Below, one piece after another: positions 1 through 8,823 of a stretch of DNA of 64,000 nt. Position 1 is the stretch's first letter; the number at the start of each line of letters is the position of its first letter. Made by a program: the position numbers and the translations under genes. The notes below the pieces were generated by a model. It was not told the DNA's origin. It saw only the letters and a program-made list of their open reading frames with translations, and did not search any database. This stretch comes from Bostrychus sinensis (lineage: Eukaryota; Chordata; Actinopteri; Gobiiformes; Eleotridae): the NCBI GenBank assembly GCA_020698575.1, contig CM036244.1, positions 25,879,534 through 25,943,533 of the forward strand. Direction: 5' to 3'.

Positions 1-113
1 CATGCTATAACAAGAATTATATTTCAAACCGGATTTGTTAAATATGTAGAATTGTTAAAAATAAACCCTATGAATGGATATAAAAATTAATATCTTATTT
101 AAATCCATCTCAG

Positions 114-152
114 GTCCTGTTCCAAGTGAGAGAATAATTGATACTGCAACAG
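114..152 (+). CDS. ssc4d: Candidate 39-nt linker exon of the SRCR gene
   Basis: An acceptor (ATCTCAG) and a donor (CAG|GTATGA) bracket 39 nt that are open only in the phase-1 frame, reading PVPSERIIDTAT with split codons at both ends. Phase 1-1 matches all other exons of this gene, so it can be inserted without shifting frame. It is too short to recognise by homology and the call rests on splice sites and phase alone. Confidence 0.4.
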
Positions 153-2787
153 GTATGAACAATTCAACTCAATTATAATTTAATGTATAGTTGTGTTGCA
201 ACGGCTTTTTGCTTTAAAGTAAGCTAAGGGCCATGCTCCATTATTGAAAATACTTGTCTTATGTCCTGTGTTATTAATCAATGTTTTAATCCCCAATGAC
301 AGTTTATAATTATATAACTGTTATATAACTGTAAATGCAATTACCACATCAACAGCTACCTCTACTACTGCCTCCACTACTACCACTACTACGCCCGCCA
401 CCACTGCTACTACTACAGCTACTCCTACAACCTCTGCTACTACTAATACCACAGCTACTACTACCATGGCTACTCCCACCACCACAGCTACTACTACTAC
501 TACTCCCACCACCACAGCTACTACTACTACTACTCCCACCACCACAGCTACTACTACTACTCCCACCACCACTACTACTACTCCCACTACCACAGCTACT
601 ACTACTACTACTCCCACCACCACAGCTACTACTACTACTCCCACCACCACAGCTACTACTACTACTACTCCCACCACCACAGCTACTACTACTACTCCCA
701 CCACCACTACTACTACTCCCACTACCACAGCTACTACTACTACTCCCACCACCACAGCTACTACTACCACTACTACTCTCACCACCACAGCTACTACTAA
801 CACTACTTCTCCCACAACAACTGCTACTACTACCACCAATGCTCCTGCTACCACCAGGGCTACTACTACCACTGCTGCTACTACCACCAGGGCTACTACT
901 ACTACCACCACTGATGCTACTACTACAGTTACCCCTACCACTGCTACTACTACCACCACTACTACTCCCACCACCACTGAAACTACTACCACCAGTGCTC
1001 CTACTACCACCAAGGCTACTACTACTACTACCACTGCTACTACTACCACCTCTGCTACTCCCACCACCACTGCTCCTACTACCACCAGGGATACTACTAC
1101 TACCACTGCTACTACTACAGCTACCCCTACCACCACTGCTACTACTAGCACCAGTGCTCCTGCTACCACCAGTGCTGCTACTACTACCACCAAGGCTACT
1201 ACTGCTACCACTGCTACTACTACCACTACAACTACCGCAACTACTCTTGCTCTCTCTGCCACTAGAGGTATGTCTGCTACTACAGGTACATCTACTATCA
1301 CAGGTACAACTGCTACCGCTGGTGCTACAAGTTTACCTGCTACCACAACCACAAGACATACCACAACTACCTCAACTACATCAGCAACCAAAGTTTCTAC
1401 CACTACCCTACCAGGTAATGATAAAGTTCCTATTATTTGTCTGATTAATTGTCATCGAAACCAGCCACTAACACAAGTTAAAGATATCCTAAATGATTTC
1501 CCTGTCTTTTCTTTGCTCCACAGTGACAGGCTCTGTCCGTTTGATGGCAGGTAACAATACCTGCCAGGGAAGAGTGGAAATCTATTATAGCAAATATTGG
1601 GGGACAGTATGTGATGATGGCTGGAAAATGGCTAATGCCCAGGTAGTGTGTAGGCAGCTTGGCTGTGGACCAGCGAAAGAAGCCAAAAGTCAGGGCTTCT
1701 TTGGCTATGGTTCTGGACCAATTCTTCTGGACAACGTGGATTGTGATGGGGACGAACAGGGCCTGTCCCTGTGCTTTAACCTGGGCTGGGGACAGCATAA
1801 CTGCGGTCATAACGAGGATGCTGGAGTCATCTGTGAGAGTGAGTTAACAGGGCCTCAGTAATGATACGTATAACCAAACAGTAATGTCCATTGGCCTAGT
1901 TGTATTTGAGAACACATACTTTTACTTGTACAGTGCCATCATTATTATCATCAGAAGAACTTGCACGTAACATGGCGTTGCCAGGAATTCTCCTCCCAAA
2001 CACAGTGATCACAGCTCGTCCAATCACACAACCTCCCTCAGGTACATTTCATCACCCCAGATAAATAATGAGACATGTATGTATGTATTGATTGAAAATT
2101 GGTGGTAATAGTATTTGACAATAAAGTTTTCTCACTCTTAGCTTATCCTTCTCCATTGTAGCTTATCTGTTTTGACCTGTACACCAGATACTGAATATAC
2201 ACTAATACTCTACATTTTCTTCAGAGGTTTCATTTTGTAACACATTTTCATTGTTTTTATTATTATAGTCTATTAATGAAATTTAGAACTTTTTAATAGA
2301 CAAATATAATTGAAAACTATTCAAGATCCATACATTATCAACAGTATGGTCACTAAAGCTACCAAACAACCTCCTTAATGTCCGAATTTAATATCAGTGT
2401 ACTGTGACTTATTGACCTGACCTTTGTTTAATTGCCACTCAAAAGCACTCTAAAAATATGTTTCTAGGAACAGTTAGGCTTGTTGGTGGGAGCCACTCAT
2501 GTGAGGGTCGTGTGGAGGTGTACCTCAATTATAATTGGGGTACAGTGTGCGATGATGCATGGGACCTCCCGGATGCACAAGTTGTATGTCGACAGGTGGG
2601 CTGCGGTCAAGCTATAGAAGCTGTGCAGCAAGCCAAAAGGTTTGGGGCTGGAACAGGAATAATACAGCTGGACAATCTCAAGTGCACAGGCACAGAAAGC
2701 TTCTTGGTGACATGCTCTCACATACTGTGGAACGTCCACAACTGTGACCACAGTGAAGATGCTGGTGTTGTCTGCTTACAGTTGTGA
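114..2787 (+). CDS. ssc4d: SSC4D-like secreted SRCR protein with mucin-like stalk (3' part of gene)
   Basis: Partial gene whose upstream exons lie left of the window. Readable exons are 114-152, 356-1414, 1524-1838 and 2468-2787, all joined at phase 1, as is usual for SRCR genes. The product has a short linker, a threonine-rich mucin-like stretch of about 350 residues, then two SRCR domains and a stop three residues after the last domain cysteine. No membrane segment follows, so it is probably secreted. Each SRCR domain has eight cysteines (group B) and the family signatures WGTVCDD, VVCRQ and EDAGV. SRCR proteins of this type bind microbial or endogenous ligands. Orthology to SSC4D rests on position next to ywhag in the same orientation as in human; the mucin exon is not expected of mammalian SSC4D, so a DMBT1/SSC5D-like paralogue remains possible. 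Confidence 0.72.
356..1414 (+). CDS. ssc4d: Threonine-rich mucin-like exon
   Basis: This 1059-nt phase 1-1 exon encodes about 353 residues, overwhelmingly Thr with Ala, Pro and Ser in degenerate blocks of the type TTTATTTTTP. Such stretches are expected to be densely O-glycosylated and to act as stiff spacers between domains. The donor CCAG|GTAATG at 1415 is good and its phase joins the SRCR exon correctly. The acceptor at 354-355 (ATCAACAG) has a weak pyrimidine tract, so the exact 5' edge is uncertain; the frame is open only from 310. The last 50 codons (from about 1255) are less repetitive (Ser/Gly/Leu-containing), perhaps the oldest part. Confidence 0.65.
361..1245 (+). repeat. Imperfect ACT/ACC/GCT triplet-based minisatellite within the coding exon
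   Basis: The DNA is built from ACT, ACC, ACA, GCT and CCC triplets arranged in recurring units of roughly 27-33 bp (for example GCTACTACTACTACTCCC followed by ACCACCACA). The left half (466-790) is the most regular; the right half carries substitutions such as AGGGCT and AAGGCT. The repeat lacks stops in two forward frames and one reverse frame, which produces long spurious Leu/Pro-rich and Val-rich reading frames. Confidence 0.9.
1524..1838 (+). CDS. ssc4d: SRCR domain exon (penultimate)
   Basis: A 315-nt phase 1-1 exon, the classical size for a one-exon SRCR domain. A strong acceptor (CTTTGCTCCACAG) lies at 1521-1523 and a donor GAGA|GTGAGT at 1839. The domain runs from GSVRLMAGNNTC to DAGVIC, has eight cysteines (group B pattern) and carries WGTVCDDGW, VVCRQLGC and HNEDAGVIC. 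Reading past the donor meets a stop at 1859-1861 in the intron. Confidence 0.92.
1839..2467 (+). other. ssc4d: Intron between the two SRCR exons
   Basis: 629 bp of AT-rich sequence from donor GTGAGT to acceptor GTTTCTAG. I see no further exon, repeat or RNA gene in it. Confidence 0.8.
2468..2787 (+). CDS. ssc4d: Terminal SRCR domain exon with stop
   Basis: Starts after acceptor TTTCTAG in phase 1, so the preceding A completes an Arg codon and the text continues TVRLVGGSHSCEGRVEVY. It has eight cysteines (group B), WGTVCDDAW, VVCRQVGC and HSEDAGVVC, then LQL and TGA at 2785-2787. With no transmembrane segment or cytoplasmic tail, this is the C-terminus of a secreted protein. Confidence 0.9.
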
Positions 2788-3973
2788 TCCAAACAGAACC
2801 ACTCTCCAACACTTGTGACTCAAGATGGGTGTGCCAAACTTCAACCTGTACACATTCTGTAAATAATAGCTTTAACATTACTGATGCAACATCAGCAACT
2901 CACTTATTAAATATGTATTTCTTTATATGATAATATTCTTTAAACTTTGAACTAAGCACTTTAAGTATACTTTTGTATTTGTCCTTCCTCTAAAACAGAT
3001 GCATGTAATGCAATACTGTCATATTGTATACAACCACAGTAGATTTACTAATGATTTGACCATGATATATGCTGGATTGAGGTAATTAATTATCAAGTAT
3101 GAGTATTTTTCACAAATAAATGTATCTTGTGTATATATATGTTTGTGTGATTGGTAAAATACATGTCCATAAAATCTTTATGTCACTAATAATTATGTAA
3201 AAAAATAAATGCTATTTTCCATACTTATGGCATATTATCAATTATGTTTCCTTGAGTGAATAGAATGCAAAGATTATAAAAGCAAATGAAAAGTTAAATA
3301 TCAATTAAATTAATTTAATTTAATTTAATCAATTAAATTATCTATATTGTTAGTCAGTTATACAACCACTACATATTAAGATAATAGTCAGAATTTTCAT
3401 TGTTTGATAAAACATGTAAGCCATCTAATCATAAATTAATTTATTGAGGTAACAGGTGTCTTCAAAGTGTGCAGTAGGCATTTTGATTTATGAGGACTTA
3501 TTTAGAAGGATTTATTTTAGAAGTACAAAGTTCAAAGTTCAAAAATGTATTTGTGATTTGTACAGCAAAATGCATAACACATAGGCCTACATAGAAATCA
3601 CCTTGCATATACTATTAGAGTCAAAAATAAAAGACCAGCCTAAGCATTTAAATATATATGTGCTGTAAAAGTAGTAGTCGAATTTAGAAGTGCTGGTCTA
3701 CAAGCCCTCATTCTTGTTGATGTAAAAAAAACAAAACAACAACATTTGCTTAGAAAACCTTCGGTCATTTTTTGCATAGCGTTTTGTCATATTGTCTACT
3801 ATAATTGTCACAGTTATATTTATTTGGATTTGTACATTTCAAAAATGAATTATCCAATTCAGTAAACTAATATTTTACCACTAGAACAGCTTTAATTTCT
3901 GTAGTAACATCTGTTTCATTTTTCTATTTGCGACTTCATCATCTTTTGTTACATTCATTTGATTTTTCTTATT
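2788..3973 (+). other. 3' UTR and AT-rich intergenic DNA
   Basis: The first 330 bp are probably the 3' UTR of the SRCR gene, ending near the AATAAA at 3115-3120. The remainder is very AT-rich with no supported gene. A short (TTTAA)-type repeat occurs at about 3308-3330. Confidence 0.6.
3115..3120 (+). terminator. Candidate polyadenylation signal of the SRCR gene
   Basis: Canonical AATAAA about 330 bp after the stop codon. A TGT-rich stretch follows (GTGTATATATATGTTTGTGTG at 3129-3149), suitable as a downstream GU-rich element. Confidence 0.5.
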
Positions 3974-4214
3974 GTGGCTCCCCCTTGAACTGCCACCTTA
4001 TCGTGGTGGGGGAGTTTGAGTGCCCGAATGATCCTAGGAGCTATGTTGCCTGGGGCATTATGTCCCTGGTAGGGTCTCCCATGGCAAACAGGTCCTAGGT
4101 GACGGGCCAGACAAAGAGCAGTTCATAAATCCCTTATGAACAGATATATCGCAAGGACCGTGACGTCGCCCGGTATGGCGCAGCCGGGGCCCCACCCTGG
4201 AGCCAGGCCTGGGG

Positions 4215-5926
4215 TTGGGGCTTGAATGCGAGTGCCTGGTGGCCGGGCCTTTGCCCATGGGGCCCGGCCGGGTACAACCCGAAAGAGCAATGTCCTCCTG
4301 TGGGCTCACCACCCGCAGAGGTAACCCTAGGGGACCGGTGCAGTGTGGATCGGGCAGCAGTCGAAGGCGGGTGCCTCGACGACCCGGTCCCCGGACACAG
4401 CTTCTAGCTGCAGGGACATGGAACGTCACCTCACTGGGAAGGTTGGAGCCTGAGCTTGTGCGGGAGGTTGAGAGATACCGGCTAGATATAGTCGGGCTCA
4501 CCTCCACGCACAGCTTGGGCTCTGAAACCCAGCTCCTCGAGAGAGGTTGGACTCTCCACCACTCTGTTTTGGACACTCGGGTGAAGAGAGGGGCTGAGCT
4601 GTCAACCGATCACCACCTGGTGAGTTGGATCCGCTGGCGGAGGAGGAGGCCAGACAGACTCGGCAGGCCTAAACGTGTTGTGAGGGTCTGTTGGGAACGT
4701 CTGGCTGAGCCCTCTGTCAGAGGGGTCTTCAACTCCCACCTCCGGGAGCGCTTTGACCAGATCCAGAGGGAGGCTGGAGACATGGAGTCCAAGTGGACCA
4801 TGTTCTCCACCTCTATTGTCGATGCGGCCGTTCGGAGCTGTGGCCGCAAGGTCTCTGGTGCCTGTCGTGGCGGCAACCCCCAAACCCGGTGGTGGACACT
4901 GGAAGTAAGGGATGCCGTCAGGCTGAAGAAGGAGTCCTATCGAGCTTGGTTGGCTTGTGGGACTCCTGAAGCAGCTGATGGGTACCGGCAGGCCAAGTGT
5001 GCTGCAACCCGGGCAGTTGTGAAGGCAAAAACTCGGGTCTGGGAAAAGTTCGGGGAGGCCATGGAGGTGGACTATCGGTTGGCCTCAAAGAAATTCTGGC
5101 AAACCGTCCGCCGCCTCAGGAGGGGGAAGCAGTGCTTCACCAACACTGTTTACAGTGGAGGTGGGGAGCTGTTGACCTCGACTGGGGATGTTGTCGGGCG
5201 GTGGAAGGAATACTTTGAGGATCTCCTCAATCCCACCAACACGCCTTCCGTTGAGGAAGCAGAGGCTGGGGACTCAGAGGTGGACTCGTTCATCACCCAA
5301 ACTGAGTCACTGAGGTGGTTGGAAAGCTCCTCGTGGCAAGGCTCCGGGGGTGGATGAGATCCGTACCTCAAGTCCCTGGATGTTGTGGGGCTGTCGTGGC
5401 TGACACGTCTCTGCAACATCGCATGGCGGTCGGGGACAGTGCCTCAGGACTGGCAGACCGGGGCGGTGGTCCCTCTTTTTAAGAAGGGGGACCGGAGGGT
5501 GTGTTCCAACTATAGGGGGATCACACTCCTCAGCCTCCCCGGGAAAGTCTATTCCAGGGTACTGGAGAGGAGAATTCGGCCGATAGTCGAATCTCGGCTT
5601 CAGGAGGAACAGTGCGGTTTTCGTCTTGGCCGTGGAACAGTGGACCAGCTCTATACCCTCTATTAGGTGCTCGAGGGTTCATGGGAGTTCGCCCAACCAG
5701 TCCACATGTGTTTTGTGGATTTGGAGAAAGCGTTCAACCGTGTCCCTCGTAGTGCCCTGTGGGGGGTGCTCTGGGAGTATGGGGTCCGGGGCCCTTTGCT
5801 AAGGGCTGTCCGGTCAATCTACGTTCCCACTCTCACCTATGGTCATGAGCTTTGGGTCATGACCGAAAGGATCCCGGATACAAGCAGCCGAAATGAGTTT
5901 CCTCCGCAGGGTGGCTGGGAGCTCCC
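4215..5926 (+). pseudogene. Broken Rex3 endonuclease/reverse transcriptase reading frame
   Basis: The frame opens with endonuclease-like text (AAGTWNVTSLGRLEPEL... around 4405-4560), then jumps to the region after the endonuclease (STDHHLVSWIRW), so most of the nuclease including its catalytic motifs is absent. The linker continues to about 5320, where indels shift frame twice. RT text resumes at 5385-5665 (VVPLFKKGDRRVCSNYRGITLL, then QEEQCGFRLGRGTVDQLYTL) and hits a TAG at 5664-5666. It continues from 5667 (HMCFVDLEKAFNRVPRSALW). The palm segment carrying the catalytic FADD motif is deleted: text passes from RAVRSIY straight to VPTLTYGHELWVMTER. This copy cannot encode an active enzyme. Confidence 0.85.
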
Positions 5927-6195
5927 TTAGAGATAAGGTGAGGAGCTCTGTCACCCGGGAGGAGCTTGGAGTAGAGCCGCTGTTCTGGATGCCTCCTGGA
6001 CGCCTCCCTGGGGAGGTGTTCCTGGCATGTCCCACCGGGCGGAGGCCCCGGGGAAGACCTAGGACACGCTGGAGGGACTATGTCTCTCAGCTGGCCTGGG
6101 AACGCCTTGGGGTCCCCCCGGTAGAGCTGGAGGAAGTGTCTGTGGAGAGGGAAGTCTGGGCATCTTTGCTTATCCGGTCCCGGATAAGCGGAAGA
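5893..6195 (+). pseudogene. Rex3 C-terminal domain remnant
   Basis: Frame-shifted continuation of the same element: MSFLRRVAGSSLRDKV, then a short deletion that joins EELGVEPLF to WMPPGRLPGEVF, then GRRPRGRPRTRWRDYVSQLAWERLG, typical of the RTE C-terminus. The open frame then runs through the tail into host DNA. Confidence 0.8.
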
Positions 6196-6281
6196 AGATG
6201 GATGGATGGCTTTATGATTATTTCTTACATCTATTAGATTTTTCTAATTCCTGAAAACAATAATTTACTAATAATCAAGGG

Positions 6282-6412
6282 GACCCTCCTCCAGATCTTG
6301 ACGCAGGATCCTGGTCAGGAGTACCTGGATGGAGGATTATCCTTTTTGGGAATCATACCCAGGATCTTCTTGCTGTGAGACGAGCGTATTAAACACTAAG
6401 CCACTGTGCTGT
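6282..6412 (-). mobile_element. tRNA-derived SINE-like fragment
   Basis: Read on the minus strand the segment gives a tRNA-like head: AGCACAGTGGCTTAGTG (box A region), then CTCGTCTCACAGCAAGAAG and GGGTATGATTCCC (box B region). This is the diverged form of a common fish repeat with the phrase CTCACAGCAAGAAGGTCCTGG. It lies just 3' of the Rex3 copy. The boundary on the 6282 side is approximate. Confidence 0.5.
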
Positions 6413-7215
6413 CAGTGAATAAGTGTACACTGACAGTGTTAATTTAACACTAGACAACTTACTGTGCACACATCCAGCCTCCAAGTAAGCCTTATTAGTT
6501 TATATTTCATGTAGTTGCTTCTCTCAAATTTTCTCTGTTTTCTCTCAAAGCCATTGGGACAAAATAAAGACATAATAAACACACTTGTTTTTGTTTTTCT
6601 AAAGCGATTAATGACTGGTAAAATATACATACTTAATAGCTGCTGTTTTTTATTGGTCTGGTCAGTTCAAATTCAAAATGTTAGCCCTACCTACTTTAAG
6701 ACCAAACAGCAAATACAATGAACAAGGCTTTTGTGAATAGTGAAATTGTATTGCGGAAAATTAGCTGGAGTAACAGATATTTATTTTGTAGAGGAAATAG
6801 TTTGAAATATACTGTTATTTCAACAAATGATACAAAATGGATTGGAATGTATTTCATTTTTGTCATTTCGTTTGTAATATGAGAAATTAGATTTCTATTG
6901 TTAAATTTATTACTAAATTATTTGCTACATCTGCAACAGCTGAAACTTTTTCAGCGTGGAGACCAACCTTTAACGGCATTTACATACTGCCTATTAACAT
7001 TGTTTTGAAGTTTAAAAAGTTTATAAATATATCATAATTCTTGATTTAACACAACTGTCTGAACAACACAAACACAACTGGACCTACAAATAGATATACT
7101 TGAATGCAAATATTGGTGTAAGACCACGAGTTACAGAAGGATATCTAAAATTATCAATTCGCATTATTTAATCTTAAGGATAATTTGTGAGTTGTGAGTT
7201 AAATAATTTTACATA
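6413..7215. other. AT-rich intergenic DNA upstream of ywhag
   Basis: Low-GC sequence with no supported gene, RNA or repeat; only short chance reading frames are present. Confidence 0.7.
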
Positions 7216-7459
7216 ATGAGTGCTACAGTCACTTTCTCCTGCTGCCATGATCGTTACGTCACTCCACAAAGACACGCCTTTAGGATGGTGACACAACCAA
7301 GGCAAAGTGCTCGGAGGGGGAGGGGTGTCCCGTCGGCAGGCACAGACAGCAGGCAGCAGCTGCAGCGAGAAGATCCGCTTTCTCTTCTCTGCTCAAAAAC
7401 ACAGATTCTGCGAATTTAGGCCCAAAAACATAAGACAGCTTAACATAACCGCTTTTAAA
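7216..7459 (+). promoter_or_regulatory. ywhag: ywhag proximal promoter and 5' UTR region
   Basis: GC and CpG content rise sharply compared with flanks. A CRE-like TTACGTCA is at 7254-7261, followed by GGAGGGGGAGGGG (about 7314-7326), a likely SP/KLF site. The segment ends in a 5' UTR leading to ATG at 7460. The transcription start cannot be placed exactly. No TATA box is obvious, consistent with a broadly expressed CpG-type promoter. Confidence 0.6.
7254..7261 (+). promoter_or_regulatory. CRE-like site TTACGTCA
   Basis: One mismatch from the palindromic CREB/ATF site TGACGTCA, about 200 bp before the ywhag start codon. Confidence 0.4.
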
Positions 7460-7546
7460 ATGGTTGACCGCGAGCAGCTGGTACAAAAAGCCAGGTTGGC
7501 CGAGCAGGCAGAGAGGTATGACGATATGGCAGCTGCCATGAAATTG
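7460..7546 (+). CDS. ywhag: ywhag coding exon 1
   Basis: 29 codons from ATG (context TTTTAAAATGG) to a donor TTG|GTAAGT. They encode the first helix (MVDREQLVQKARLAEQAERY, DDMAAAMKL), half of the dimer interface. The last residue is Leu, where human has Asn. Confidence 0.97.
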
Positions 7547-8752
7547 GTAAGTAGGCTTCCGCTCTAATAATGAGCTGTCTTTTTTCATATAATTCCTATC
7601 GGTCATTACCTTGCCTTGTTGATATTTGTGTATTTGTAATAAATGTGTAGTATCCCGGTATTAATGACAGCAAAGCGCACATACTCGTGCTGTAGCACAT
7701 GTCGACTTCATTGGCTAGCCATGTAAAATTGTGTATGAAACATACATTTGAACGCTACATAATCCCGAGTTCAATAAACAATGCTATATTGTGATAGAAA
7801 CAAAAACGAAGAGTACAGAAATCTAAAGGCCCATAACTCCGACGCCCATTTTCGCCTGCCCGTTTGTGATATTTACTTGAATAATTAGATGGTTTGAAAA
7901 GCACAGTCATTTGCCAGTCCACGGAGTTAGACATTAGATTTGATCCAGGGTGTGCAGAGATGAAGTGTCTGTCTACATTCGGACTGTTTGATGTTGGGGC
8001 GGTGCCTTTCGACAATCTCCGCTAGAAACCACCAGCTTGTCCGTGACAGCATCGGCTAGAAAAATTGCTAAATTGAGCTTCAGTTTGCACCGATGCGATA
8101 TTATTGAAATGAAATATCAATAGGACAAATAAGAGTGTAATACAAGCGCGGAGGACAATGTGGTTTTAAGATGACTATGCTAGTTGTCATGTTCCGGTTT
8201 ACGTGATGCTGACAAAAGAAAAAAAAAAGGGATCGGTAAAGCAATCTGATGGAAATGCCAATGTTATTTCATACGTTTTTTTTTTTTTTTTTTGTAGAGA
8301 AACATTTCGCCACACCCCCCCTCTTCCTTAAGAGCACAACTGGCGCATTGAAAAATGCAATGTTGGCTGAAGGGTGATCGATTTGCGCAGAACGAGGGCA
8401 CAAGATACGAACCGTTCACCTTTCAAACGTGGGTGGTAGTGGGTGAGCATTGCAGAAAGCTCTGTACATGTCATATTGCAGCAAATGCGAACAGTAACAT
8501 GATGGACTGGGCCTTTTTGTTAGGATCGATGCTGTGGAGCAGCCGCATCTCTGCGTCCTCGACCTCTTACAGCAGCTTCCCACAGAGGCGTGCCGCAGCA
8601 TCTGCCAAGATGCAGCACAGGCCCACCCGTATGCACCATTTTAGGCAGCCAAGCTTCACCCAGGTTGCATCTTACAATGTCAGAAAGAAAATGATTCAAT
8701 ATTAAGTATATAGTCCAAAGGCAGTGTCTCAATCTCCTATAAAAAAAATAAA

Positions 8753-8823
<71 letters not shown>

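Larger units (their letters stand above)
3974..6209 (+). mobile_element. Rex3-like (RTE clade) non-LTR retrotransposon, internally deleted
   Basis: A GC-rich block unlike its flanks. The 5' end begins near GTGGCTCCCCC and the 3' end is a GATG tandem tail (GATGGATGGATGG, 6198-6209), the hallmark tail of Rex3. A stretch at about 5451-5470 (TGGCAGACCGGGGCGGTGGT) resembles the published Rex3 RT primer as I recall it. Readable parts are the start of the endonuclease, the linker, the RT fingers, part of the palm and the C-terminal domain. At about 2.2 kb it is shorter than a full Rex3 (about 3.3 kb). Flanks GATTTTTCTTAT (3961) and GATTATTTCTTA (6217) could be a diverged target duplication. Confidence 0.88.

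Noticed and set aside
321..1403. Minus-strand 360-aa valine-rich reading frame
   Set aside because: It is the complement of the threonine-coding triplet repeat; low complexity and no splice or start context.
335..1444. Plus-strand Leu/Pro/Gln-rich reading frame
   Set aside because: Out-of-phase reading of the same repeat; it does not join the SRCR exons in frame.
4058..4576. Minus-strand 172-aa frame in the Rex3 element
   Set aside because: Antisense shadow of GC-rich retrotransposon DNA.
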